The notes below the pieces were generated by a model. It did no database searches. It was given only the letters and a program-made list of their open reading frames with translations, and was not told the origin of the DNA. A stretch of 9,253 bases of DNA from Gammaproteobacteria bacterium (GTDB lineage Bacteria > Pseudomonadota > Gammaproteobacteria > Thiohalomonadales > Thiohalomonadaceae), in contig JAPHSO010000191.1 in the NCBI GenBank assembly GCA_026193675.1, positions 1 through 9,253 of the forward strand, written 5' to 3'. A program made the translations under genes and the position numbers. Shown piece by piece: positions 1-7,423 of this stretch (within the stretch, counting starts at the first letter, position 1; the number at the start of each line of letters is the position of its first letter).

Positions 1-590
1 AACATGCCGAGAGACTGCTCATTTTTTCCAGAGCCGGAAAGCGGGATGACAACTGCAGAGGCGATCTCTGAAGCATTCTCACCAAAAAGAGTCTCCTTCT
101 GCTCGTCGGTAAGGCGTCCGCAGAAGCAGTCACTCTTTTCAAGAAGGTTTTTCAGTGACTTTAGATTGGGCGCATCGGGATCGATACTGTTGGGTAGTTT
201 CTGCTCTTTGTCGTAAAGATGAACCACAACTGAGTCGGCATGAAAATCATCCAGCAGCGCAGAGCGAAGGTAACCGATGGTCTGCTCTAAAGAGTCAGAC
301 TGAATCAATAAAACAATCAAATGTTGCAGGCGCTTTAATAGGTGCTCATTATTTTGGGCGGTCTGGTGGAGCGTCTTCAACTGCTGCTCAGTGCGAGACT
401 TCTCCTCACGTAGCACGCCAATCTGGCGCTCGATCAGTGATACCGCAGTACCACTTTCAGGATGTGGCAGAGTCAAATCGGGAAGTAGTGCACTATTGTT
501 AAGAAAAAAATCGGGATGGTTACGCAGATAGGCGATCACATCCTCCTCTTTAATGGAGGTCTCACCTTCGGTAGTGGCGGCATGATTCAT
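1..590 (-). CDS. DUF484 family protein (5' part, cut by left window edge)
   Basis: I translated this directly: ATG at 590, 196 open codons and no stop before the left edge, so the C-terminus is missing. The family (about 220-240 aa) has a GAF-like fold; its molecular role is not established. Visible family marks are NHPDFF at about residues 24-29, SLIERQ at 51-56 opening a likely coiled-coil helix to about 95, CGRL at 157-160, and a SAVVIPLSG strand near 178-186 that in relatives precedes a LG-x-L-x-IGS segment, here lost. There is no signal peptide or membrane span, so it is probably cytosolic. It starts only 6 nt after the dapF stop, implying co-transcription; xerC often follows in gammaproteobacteria and may lie to the left. 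The Shine-Dalgarno sequence is weak (AGAG about 10 nt upstream), so translation may be coupled to dapF. Confidence 0.9.
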   Translation of the reverse strand, partial: MNHAATTEGETSIKEEDVIAYLRNHPDFFLNNSALLPDLTLPHPESGTAVSLIERQIGVLREEKSRTEQQLKTLHQTAQNNEHLLKRLQHLIVLLIQSDSLEQTIGYLRSALLDDFHADSVVVHLYDKEQKLPNSIDPDAPNLKSLKNLLEKSDCFCGRLTDEQKETLFGENASEIASAVVIPLSGSGKNEQSLGM

Positions 591-596
591 ATTGAT

Positions 597-1427
597 TTAT
601 ATCTCTATGGTTCCTTTAAACACAGTTGTGGCGGGGCCTGTCATCCAGATGGGCGCATCACCCTGTTGCCATTCAATGATTAGTCTACCCGCAGGCAGTA
701 AAACTTCAACTCTGTTCTCAAGCTTGCCCCAGCTTATGCCAACAGCGACGGCGGCGCAGGCTCCGGTTCCGCAGGCGAGAGTTTCACCAGTACCACGCTC
801 AAACACCCGCAGGCGGATCTGTTGGCGCGAAAGGATCTCCATAAAACCGACATTGACCCGCTCAGGAAAGCTGGGGTGACGCTCCAGGATAGGTCCCCAC
901 TCGGCAACCGGTGCCTTATCAACACTCTCGACCTGATGGACCATGTGAGGATTGCCCATTGAGACGGCGCCTATTTCGATTTTCTCACCTTCAAACACAA
1001 GCTGGTAAGATGCTGCCTGTTGAGGGGCAAGAAAAGGGAGCGATGCCGGCTCAAAGTGAGGAGGCCCCATATTGACGCGAACCTCATCGCCCTCCTCTAT
1101 ATATAGCGTAATGATGCCAGAGGCTGTCTCGACAACAATTTTGTCTTTATCTGTCAGCCCCTGTTCGCGCACAAACAGGGCAAAACAGCGTGCACCGTTA
1201 CCACACTGCTCAACTTCGCTACCATCTGCGTTAAAGATGCGATAGCTAAAATCGATCTCTGACCGGTTGCTCTGTCCAACGATCAGGATCTGATCACAAC
1301 CGATTCCAAAGCGCCGATCTGCCAGGGTGCGTGCAATTTCAGGGCTCATTGTGATCTGTTGTTCAATCGCATTGATCACAACAAAGTCATTTCCCAGGCC
1401 ATGCATTTTGGTGAAGTGTAAATTCAT
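597..1427 (-). CDS. dapF: Diaminopimelate epimerase
   Basis: Cytosolic, cofactor-independent epimerase converting LL- to meso-diaminopimelate, for lysine and peptidoglycan synthesis. The 276-aa protein is the usual family length. It begins MNLHFTKMHGLGNDF, the hallmark N-terminus. The two catalytic cysteines sit in the expected contexts: C75 in EQCGNGAR and C219 in ACGTGACAA. Substrate-binding motifs also visible are RIFNADGSE (63-71), SMGNPH (156-161) and ERGTGET (210-216). I chose ATG 1427 because family members start just before the MHGLGNDF motif. An in-frame ATG at 1457 and a TTG at 1469 would add 10 or 14 unconserved residues. No start has a strong Shine-Dalgarno sequence; an AGG lies about 12 nt before ATG 1427. 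A DUF484 gene follows 6 nt downstream, and ams ends 59 nt upstream, so dapF may belong to the sucrose operon or have its own promoter. Confidence 0.97.
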   Translation of the reverse strand: MNLHFTKMHGLGNDFVVINAIEQQITMSPEIARTLADRRFGIGCDQILIVGQSNRSEIDFSYRIFNADGSEVEQCGNGARCFALFVREQGLTDKDKIVVETASGIITLYIEEGDEVRVNMGPPHFEPASLPFLAPQQAASYQLVFEGEKIEIGAVSMGNPHMVHQVESVDKAPVAEWGPILERHPSFPERVNVGFMEILSRQQIRLRVFERGTGETLACGTGACAAVAVGISWGKLENRVEVLLPAGRLIIEWQQGDAPIWMTGPATTVFKGTIEI

Positions 1428-1486
1428 AGCGTGAGAATACCTGTCAGTAGGAGACATTACAAAATTCAACTCATGTCAAAAAGTCG
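1428..1486 (-). other. 59-bp spacer between ams and dapF
   Basis: This is the only gap above a few bases among the minus-strand genes of the left part. It contains a perfect TTGACA hexamer (minus strand, 1479-1474), but I see no matching -10 hexamer at 16-18 nt. I also see no GC-rich stem followed by a T-run that would end the ams transcript. Read-through from ams into dapF is therefore possible, and a separate dapF promoter is neither shown nor excluded. Confidence 0.4.
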
Positions 1487-3448
1487 CTAACGTTGAATGC
1501 TGTCCGTTAGCCAATAGTAATGGAATGGTGGAACCACCAGCTGATTTTTAAACATTGCAGGCGTTTCGCCACTGATAACATCATACATCGGATTGAACTG
1601 GTTGAACGCCTGATGACTCAAGTCATCAAGATTTAGATATTGGGGAGAGGCATCAAAATTGGTCACCACCAGAATATGCTCGCCAGTTGTCAGGTTAAAG
1701 CGAGAGAAGACAAACAGGTGTGGATTGCCCACATCGTACAGTTCACGATTATTGAAATCGGCGAAAGAGCTCAACTCTTTGCGAACCGCAATCATCTGTT
1801 TGAGTGCGGTGAAGATACGATATTCAGGAGTTCCTGACTTTTTTCTCAGCTCCACCTTGTTCCAGTCGATTCTAGGGCGGTGGGCCCAACGGCTGTCGTT
1901 GGCCTTGGTCTCATCCTCCAGATAGGTGGCGTCATTAACCGTACCCACCTCATCCCCGTAGTAGATGAGTGGTAGGCCGCCAAACGACATAATCAGGCTA
2001 TGTAAAAGCAGAATGCGCTGAATCGACTGCTCAAGCTCCTCCGGATTATTTTTCTGCAGAGCAGACTCGAGTCCAACAAGTGATGCAAGAGAGCCCGAAA
2101 TACGCGCATCACCAGTTTTATCGTTTCTACCAAATGGCAGCCCCATGGCGTTTGAGTCGCCATATTCCCCAGTGTAGTAGTCGATTAGGAATTTACGATG
2201 AGCGGCAGGCTCGTAACCGACTCTAACGATATCGTTATCATCAAAACCGAGACCAATATCGTCATGGCAGCGAATATAGTTAAGCCAGGTGGCCCGCTCC
2301 AGTTTATTGGGGAGGGAGCCAATTCCTTGATATAGAAGTTTAGTGTTTTTGGTGGCAACGGCGTCCCACAGAAGTGCCATAAAGGTGGCGTTGTAGGCGA
2401 TTTCACACTCCTTGGCATTAACCGCATCCTCACCAAAGTATTTGGTGATCTCTACGGGGGCGACGATCGCTTCGGCAATAAACAGGGTGCCGGGAGCGGT
2501 CACCTGACAACAGTCTTTTAGGAGTTGTAGTATCAGGTGAGCTTCCCGTTCATTTTGGCTGCTGCTGCCGATCTTTTTCCATAAAAAAGCGACCGCATCG
2601 AGACGCACGATATCGGCACCCTTGTTAGACCAGAAGAGAATGATATCGAGTATCTCAATAAAGACCTCGGGATTGCTGTAGTTGAGATCCCACTGAAAGC
2701 GGTTGAAGACGGTCATGACCCACTTTTGCATCTCCTCACACCAGGTGAAGTTTCCAGGAGAGGTCTCGGGAAATATCTCGGGCATTGTCTCTTCGAACAT
2801 ATCTGGCACTTCGCGATTGTCGAAGAGATAGTAGTAGTCCTGATACTTCTTCTCGCCGCTTCGGGCTCGCCTGGCCCACTCATGTTCATTGGAGGTGTGG
2901 TTGACCACCACATCAAGGGTAAGCAGAATTTCGCGTTTTCGCAGATCATCAGAGAGAGACTGCAGATCTTCCATTGTGCCGATATCTTTATTGATCTGGC
3001 GGAAGTCACTTACCGCATAACCACCATCACTTTCACCCTTAGGGCACGTGAGGATTGGCATGATATGAATCAGGTTAACGCCAAGCTCCTGAAAATAACT
3101 GAGCTTTGATTTTAGCCCATTGAGGTCTTCGGCAAAGCCATCACTATAGAGCGCCATCCCCACCCATTTCTGGTTGAGGAACCAGTTGTGATCCTGCTCA
3201 CGCGCGATGTCACTTTTCTTGAGTACATCGGGACGTTCAATATACTGTTTGGCCATGATCTCAACCAATGACAGGGCCTGTTCATTGAAGTCGTCACGAT
3301 CACCGTATAGATGTCTAAAAAGTGAAAATATGGTGTAAAAATTGGCACCTAAGCGGGTGTAGAAGTGCTGTAGCTCTTCTCGCTTCAGATCGGGTTGAAG
3401 CTTGATCAGGATTTCATTTAGCAGTGAAAAGGAGACTTGCTCGTACAT
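1487..3448 (-). CDS. ams: Amylosucrase (GH13 family, subfamily 4 type)
   Basis: Transfers glucose from sucrose onto an alpha-1,4-glucan and releases fructose; a cytosolic enzyme. The 653 aa fit the family (about 630-650). An N-terminal helical domain (about 1-90) precedes the (beta/alpha)8 barrel. The nucleophile is D284 in DIVRLDAVAF, the acid/base E326 in FIAEAIV, and the transition-state Asp D396 after H395 in CHDDIG. Amylosucrase-type marks are SDGGYAVSDF (140-149), VVNHTSNEHEW (181-191), FQWDLNYSNP (251-260), GGLPLIYYGDEVGT (490-503) and NDSRWAHRP (517-525). By alignment from memory with the Neisseria polysaccharea enzyme, D141 and R520 match the Asp144/Arg509 pair that closes the sucrose pocket. 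Its ATG lies 2 nt after the frk stop with no good Shine-Dalgarno, suggesting coupled translation. A sucrose hydrolase or a mostly isomerising enzyme cannot be excluded from sequence, but context favours amylosucrase. Confidence 0.93.
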   Translation of the reverse strand: MYEQVSFSLLNEILIKLQPDLKREELQHFYTRLGANFYTIFSLFRHLYGDRDDFNEQALSLVEIMAKQYIERPDVLKKSDIAREQDHNWFLNQKWVGMALYSDGFAEDLNGLKSKLSYFQELGVNLIHIMPILTCPKGESDGGYAVSDFRQINKDIGTMEDLQSLSDDLRKREILLTLDVVVNHTSNEHEWARRARSGEKKYQDYYYLFDNREVPDMFEETMPEIFPETSPGNFTWCEEMQKWVMTVFNRFQWDLNYSNPEVFIEILDIILFWSNKGADIVRLDAVAFLWKKIGSSSQNEREAHLILQLLKDCCQVTAPGTLFIAEAIVAPVEITKYFGEDAVNAKECEIAYNATFMALLWDAVATKNTKLLYQGIGSLPNKLERATWLNYIRCHDDIGLGFDDNDIVRVGYEPAAHRKFLIDYYTGEYGDSNAMGLPFGRNDKTGDARISGSLASLVGLESALQKNNPEELEQSIQRILLLHSLIMSFGGLPLIYYGDEVGTVNDATYLEDETKANDSRWAHRPRIDWNKVELRKKSGTPEYRIFTALKQMIAVRKELSSFADFNNRELYDVGNPHLFVFSRFNLTTGEHILVVTNFDASPQYLNLDDLSHQAFNQFNPMYDVISGETPAMFKNQLVVPPFHYYWLTDSIQR

Positions 3449-3450
3449 CG

Positions 3451-4359
3451 TTAGTTTAGTTCCCAGCTGTCGATTAAAGGTTGATAGAACTTTCTATTAT
3501 TTATAGTCGCCCCACGAATTGTGACAACCTGACTGGCAAACTGTTGTGCTCGCCGCAGGGTTAATGAGAGCGGCCAGCGCTGAATATTTCCGAGCAATAT
3601 GATTGAGTTAAAGGCATCTCCTGCTCCGACCGTATCTATCACGCTTTTACTCATTTCAGGAATAGCCGAAACCTTATCGCCGTTGGCGGTCAATGCAAAC
3701 GCCCCCTTCGCGCCCTGGGTGATCACAACCCCTTCCAGCGCAAAATCGGCGAGCAGATTATGTGCTAGCTGCTCAACATCTGTAGTACTTTGATCTTCGG
3801 GGGAGATTTGTCGTAGCTCATCCTCATTGAGCTTAGCCCAGTGGCTGTCGGTAAGAGCGCTGTTGATGCACTGCATATTCCACCATGGTGGTCGCAGGTT
3901 GATATCGACAAAAATTGAATAGCAGTAATTATCCTTAATAGAACTTAAGGTGCTTGCTGAGTGTTCATTGCGGATGGCTAGGGTGCCATGATAAAGAATA
4001 CCCTGTTGCGGCAGTGGTGGAATGGCATCGCGAGCAATAAAATCGTAGGCACAATCCTGAACGATTTCATATGAGGGCTCCCCATCGCTGATCTGCACAT
4101 TAACAGTTCCTGTGGGATGGGAAGAGTCGAGCTGAAGTCCTGAGCTGTCCATTCCCCACAGCTCCATTTTATCTTTAATTTTGTGACCTAAGGGATCATT
4201 GCCAACACGGGAGATAAACAGGGGGGCCTGACCAAATGCCTGCAGGTGCCAGGCAACATTAAAGGGGGCTCCGCCCAGAACGATGGAGCCGTCGGGAAAG
4301 TGATCAAATAGAACTTCACCAAAAATTACCGGCCGAATTCTTTTGTCTCTATTTGTCAT
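3451..4359 (-). CDS. frk: PfkB-family sugar kinase, probable fructokinase
   Basis: Likely phosphorylates fructose with ATP to fructose-6-phosphate in the cytosol. The 302-aa protein carries both PfkB (ribokinase-fold) signatures: the N-terminal glycine-rich LGGAPFNVAWHLQAFG (28-43) and the C-terminal DTVGAGDAF (242-250), with GAGD forming the anion hole and D248 as catalytic base. VVITQGAKGA (211-220) is a typical nucleotide-site strand. I chose ATG 4359 because GAGG lies 5 nt upstream; an in-frame GTG at 4374 would add five residues and overlap spp. The start is 2 nt after the spp stop and the stop 2 nt before ams. Fructose specificity is inferred from context: amylosucrase downstream releases fructose and SPS consumes fructose-6-phosphate. 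Sequence alone would also allow another hexose or a ketose sugar acid. Confidence 0.88.
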   Translation of the reverse strand: MTNRDKRIRPVIFGEVLFDHFPDGSIVLGGAPFNVAWHLQAFGQAPLFISRVGNDPLGHKIKDKMELWGMDSSGLQLDSSHPTGTVNVQISDGEPSYEIVQDCAYDFIARDAIPPLPQQGILYHGTLAIRNEHSASTLSSIKDNYCYSIFVDINLRPPWWNMQCINSALTDSHWAKLNEDELRQISPEDQSTTDVEQLAHNLLADFALEGVVITQGAKGAFALTANGDKVSAIPEMSKSVIDTVGAGDAFNSIILLGNIQRWPLSLTLRRAQQFASQVVTIRGATINNRKFYQPLIDSWELN

Positions 4360-4361
4360 AT

Positions 4362-5201
4362 TTACCTCAACCACTCTTCCGCCTCGGGCATATAGTGAAC
4401 CACACCCTCAATGACACCTGCACTGTAATTACCATTCATATCAAGGTAACCACCCTTGGCACAGTAGAGGTTTTCTTCATTACCCATTAAAGAGGCCTGT
4501 TGCTGTGCCTGACGGCAAATATCAACCGGTGCATTGGCGACAACAACAGCATTAATCGGGCTCACCAGTACCGGAAGATCGTTGCCACTATCGCCTGCGA
4601 AAATGGTCTGTTCATGAGGAATCCCAAGCTGCGACATTACAAACTCAATGGCACGAAGCTTGTCAGCCTTGGCCGGAAGGATATCGAGCAGGCCGATGGC
4701 TGCAGGTTCATCGATGCTAGTGATCAAGCTGGCCTGTATGTTGTGAGCATCCAGAACGGTTTTAACCTTTGTGACCAGTTTATTTAAATCAGTACCGATT
4801 GGAAAATAGTAGCTGAGCTTGTAACGATTCTGCTTGCTCTGCTCCTGTAGTCTCAGCTCACCGGTATTTCGAAGAAGTTCTTTAATATTGTCACTGCCAT
4901 GCCCCGACCAGTCTGCAGAAATTTTATCATGCCAGTTTTGCCAGATAGACCATCGGTGATCAGCACGTTGATAGATAGAGGAGCCGACATCGCCAATAAT
5001 AAAATCTGGTGTAGGTAGATTGTAGAGTGTTATCGCCTCTTCAATGAGTGCAAGATGTCGTCCCGTAACATAGACCAGAGTTACCTGGGAATGCTGAGCA
5101 AGAGCTTTAAATTTCTCGCGTGCGGCAGAAGACTCAGGTTCAGCTCCATTAGGAATGACTGTTCGATCAAGATCGGTGCATAACAGCAAGTGACGGCTCA
5201 T
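4362..5201 (-). CDS. spp: Sucrose-6-phosphate phosphatase (HAD-IIB type)
   Basis: Hydrolyses sucrose-6-phosphate to sucrose and phosphate, the irreversible last step of synthesis; cytosolic and Mg2+-dependent. The 279-aa protein has all HAD motifs intact: motif I CTDLDRT with nucleophile D10 and D12, motif II VTGR with T46, motif III lysine near K178/K181 in LPAKADKLRAI, and motif IV FAGDSGND with D204 and D208. The cap between motifs II and III includes YKLSYY (127-132), matching the sucrose-phosphate-binding region of cyanobacterial SPP (KISYH there). Length is close to the 244-aa cyanobacterial enzyme plus a short tail. The start overlaps the sps stop as ATGA (5198-5201), with AAGAG about 8 nt upstream. 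A glucosylglycerol- or mannosylglycerate-phosphate phosphatase is the main alternative within HAD-IIB; the neighbours make sucrose much the likeliest. Confidence 0.93.
   Translation of the reverse strand: MSRHLLLCTDLDRTVIPNGAEPESSAAREKFKALAQHSQVTLVYVTGRHLALIEEAITLYNLPTPDFIIGDVGSSIYQRADHRWSIWQNWHDKISADWSGHGSDNIKELLRNTGELRLQEQSKQNRYKLSYYFPIGTDLNKLVTKVKTVLDAHNIQASLITSIDEPAAIGLLDILPAKADKLRAIEFVMSQLGIPHEQTIFAGDSGNDLPVLVSPINAVVVANAPVDICRQAQQQASLMGNEENLYCAKGGYLDMNGNYSAGVIEGVVHYMPEAEEWLR
4365..4368 (-). promoter_or_regulatory. Shine-Dalgarno GAGG deciding the frk start
   Basis: GAGG on the minus strand sits 5 nt before ATG 4359 and lies within the last sense codons of spp (TTG AGG, then TAA). It supports ATG 4359 over the upstream GTG 4374, which has no comparable site. 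The site being inside spp also means ribosomes finishing spp could reinitiate on frk. Confidence 0.7.
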
Positions 5202-7360
5202 TCTGAACTCTTATCAATAGGTGCAATACATGAGTCGAGAAAATCGTAGTGCTCAACCGCCTCCAGGATTCCGGCAGCGAAGGGTTTTTTTGCAAAATAG
5301 ATCTGCTCAATATCATCCAGCTCAGATAGCTCTTCATTGTGACGGTTGGCAACAACCACAGCCAATGTGTTGCCACGCATCATATCCTCATCAGAACCAG
5401 AGCCACCCGCTGCTAGAATATGATTTAGAGGAATATCCCACTGCTCAGCAACCCAGCGCAGGGCCAGACCTTTTGATGCTCTGATAGGCAGAATATCCAG
5501 AAACTGTCCAAACGAGAGCATCACATTTACGGTCTGATCGTGCTGCATTAAAAGGTGATGAATTCCGTGTACATCAGGTGCGATGGTGGGATCAATGTAG
5601 TAGCTAATTTTAAAATTACTCTGCTCCGATTTTGGCTGAAGCTTGAGTCCAGGAATATCTGTAAGTATTCGACGTATCGCTTTAGGATTCCATTGATAAT
5701 CGATATGCTCTGCCCATGCCATATCTTTGGTGATCTCAGGTGCATAATAGATCTCGGTTCCGAGACTTGTGAAGAGGACATCGGGGCGTGGTATGCCATA
5801 TTGTCGAAACATCTTTAGTGCAGAATCGAGTCGGCGACCCGTTGCAATACCAAAAGTGGTGCAGACCCTGTTGCCTTTAATAAACTCAATAAATCGGTTT
5901 AGCTCGGCGGTATTTCCGACCAAATTTTGATCAAGGTCAGAGATGATGGCGCGATCATGATAGAGCATGGGGCGCCGTTTGAGGCACATCCGTGTTAATG
6001 GTTCACTTTGATCGATAACAGGTTTTAGAACGGAGAGATATTTATCGGCATGTGCTGACCATGAATAGTGCTTTCGGACACCTTTAAGACCATTTTCTGA
6101 GAACAGCTCCCAGCGCTTTTTATCATTTAAAAGTTTAATTAGAGTGTCGCTCATCAACTGTTTATCAAGCGGATCAATCAAATAACCATTCTTACAGTTC
6201 TCAATAATATCAACAGGGCCGCCATCCTCAGTTGCGATTATGGGTAGGCCACATGCAGCCGCCTCGATCAGTGTGAGACCAAATGGTTCCGTGAGAGCTG
6301 GGTTTATAAATACCCCCTTACTGAGTGCTGCGAGTCGATAGAGTAGAGAGACATCTTTCGGTTTATGATGCTTGGGATAGGCAACCTTGCCATAGAGATC
6401 ATAGAGATCAATTGTGAGTAGAATCTCCTTCATAACATCTTGAGATCCACTATCCATCTCGTGGATGTCATCGCGGTTACCGGCAATGATCACAAGATTG
6501 GCCTTTTGTCGAAGCTCTTTAGACTCACCATAGGCCTCAATCAGGGTAACAATATTTTTACGTGGATCAGGTCTGGATAGAGCAAGAATAACCGGCTTAA
6601 GGGGGTCCTTTAAAAATCGTGACAGCTCTTTAAAGATAGGTGTATCAGGTTCATTACTCTCCGGTGGATGAAACTGCTCCAAATCTGTTCCCGGAGGGAT
6701 GACGCGCATCTGGTCGGGTTGATAGTAGTCGTACATCCCATACTGTTGTTCAATCTCCTGTCGAGTGCTGGTGATGACTCGTTCAGCAACGCTCAGTGTC
6801 TCCTCCTCCGCCTCGATACGGCGAGAGATGTTGTAACGTTCCTCTATCACTTTGCGCTTTAGACCGCTGGCAATCAGGCGCTTACGTTTACTGCGTCCTA
6901 GAGAGTGACCAGTATGTATTAGTGGAATGCTTAACTGGTGTGACAGTTTAGTACCCACGTAACCGGCATCTGCATAGTGGCTATGGATGATATGAGGCAC
7001 CTGATCCTGGCTGTGGATATAGGCCAGAGCATTGTCAGCAAAGTTGTCTAGACTTCCCCATAACTCCTCTTTGGGAATGTAACGATAATCACCACACTCA
7101 ATACGTACAATACGGCTCTTGTCTGACAATGGTTCTATGTGGAGTGCATAATCGCCACTGACCTGTGGATCAACAATTGTTCGTGTGAGGAGGTCAACTT
7201 TTGCCACATCGGCATGACTACCGAGCTCCCTTGCAAGTTCCAGCACATATTTTGTCTGGCCGCCGGTATCTGCATCACGGCCCAGCTCTAGGTCATGACT
7301 GCGGATCAAACCATGTACACTAATTAGTACGATGTATATTTCGCTACTCTCCCTGTTCAT
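5198..7360 (-). CDS. sps: Sucrose-phosphate synthase with C-terminal SPP-like domain
   Basis: Family GT4 enzyme joining glucose from UDP- or ADP-glucose to fructose-6-phosphate, giving sucrose-6-phosphate; cytosolic. It has 720 aa and two parts. Residues 1 to about 460 are the GT-B synthase, with the glycine loop HGLIRSHDLELGRDADTGGQ (16-35), R263/K268 in LSRPDPRKN contacting the nucleotide-sugar phosphates, and the E-x7-E motif E358/E366 in TEPFGLTLIEA. Residues about 468-708 are a HAD phosphatase-like domain. It keeps D475 and D477 (SDLDQN), T507 (ATGRR) and a motif III lysine (K630), but motif IV reads GGSGSD at 652-657 instead of GDSGND, and motif I lacks its usual Thr. Phosphatase activity is thus probably weak or absent, consistent with the separate spp gene. 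It is first in the operon, and ATG 7360 has only a weak GAG upstream. Glucosyl donor preference is not readable here. Confidence 0.95.
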   Translation of the reverse strand: MNRESSEIYIVLISVHGLIRSHDLELGRDADTGGQTKYVLELARELGSHADVAKVDLLTRTIVDPQVSGDYALHIEPLSDKSRIVRIECGDYRYIPKEELWGSLDNFADNALAYIHSQDQVPHIIHSHYADAGYVGTKLSHQLSIPLIHTGHSLGRSKRKRLIASGLKRKVIEERYNISRRIEAEEETLSVAERVITSTRQEIEQQYGMYDYYQPDQMRVIPPGTDLEQFHPPESNEPDTPIFKELSRFLKDPLKPVILALSRPDPRKNIVTLIEAYGESKELRQKANLVIIAGNRDDIHEMDSGSQDVMKEILLTIDLYDLYGKVAYPKHHKPKDVSLLYRLAALSKGVFINPALTEPFGLTLIEAAACGLPIIATEDGGPVDIIENCKNGYLIDPLDKQLMSDTLIKLLNDKKRWELFSENGLKGVRKHYSWSAHADKYLSVLKPVIDQSEPLTRMCLKRRPMLYHDRAIISDLDQNLVGNTAELNRFIEFIKGNRVCTTFGIATGRRLDSALKMFRQYGIPRPDVLFTSLGTEIYYAPEITKDMAWAEHIDYQWNPKAIRRILTDIPGLKLQPKSEQSNFKISYYIDPTIAPDVHGIHHLLMQHDQTVNVMLSFGQFLDILPIRASKGLALRWVAEQWDIPLNHILAAGGSGSDEDMMRGNTLAVVVANRHNEELSELDDIEQIYFAKKPFAAGILEAVEHYDFLDSCIAPIDKSSE

Positions 7361-7423
7361 TGTCTCAGTCTAGTGCAAATTGGATCTCGAGCAAGATAAA
7401 ACTACAATTAACCTGACTATTTA
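7361..7423. promoter_or_regulatory. 63-bp divergent intergenic region (sps operon / glycosyltransferase)
   Basis: The two flanking genes are transcribed away from each other, so promoters for both would be expected here or just inside the coding ends. The region is AT-rich with a CTCGAG core flanked by ATCT...AGAT. I could not find a convincing -35/-10 pair on either strand. The best minus-strand -10 candidate is TAGACT, about 10 nt before sps, which would leave a very short leader. No known operator is recognised. Confidence 0.4.

Noticed and set aside
4..502. Plus-strand open frames opposite the DUF484 gene
   Set aside because: The minus strand encodes an unbroken DUF484 protein with family motifs; the plus-strand translations show no domain or composition typical of a protein.
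1428..1469. Extended DapF N-terminus from TTG 1469 or ATG 1457
   Set aside because: The added residues are not part of the family; homologues start just before KMHGLGNDF, matching ATG 1427.
1428..1479. dapF promoter based on the TTGACA hexamer at 1479-1474
   Set aside because: No -10-like hexamer occurs at 16-18 nt; the best match (TGTAAT) is only about 12 nt away.
2726..3109. 127-aa plus-strand open frame inside ams
   Set aside because: It lies wholly opposite conserved barrel motifs of amylosucrase and has no ribosome site or recognisable fold; it is a shadow.
5198..7360. Sucrose synthase (SuSy) instead of sucrose-phosphate synthase
   Set aside because: The C-terminal SPP-like HAD domain and the adjacent spp gene indicate the sucrose-6-phosphate route; SuSy proteins lack this domain and have a distinct N-terminal region.
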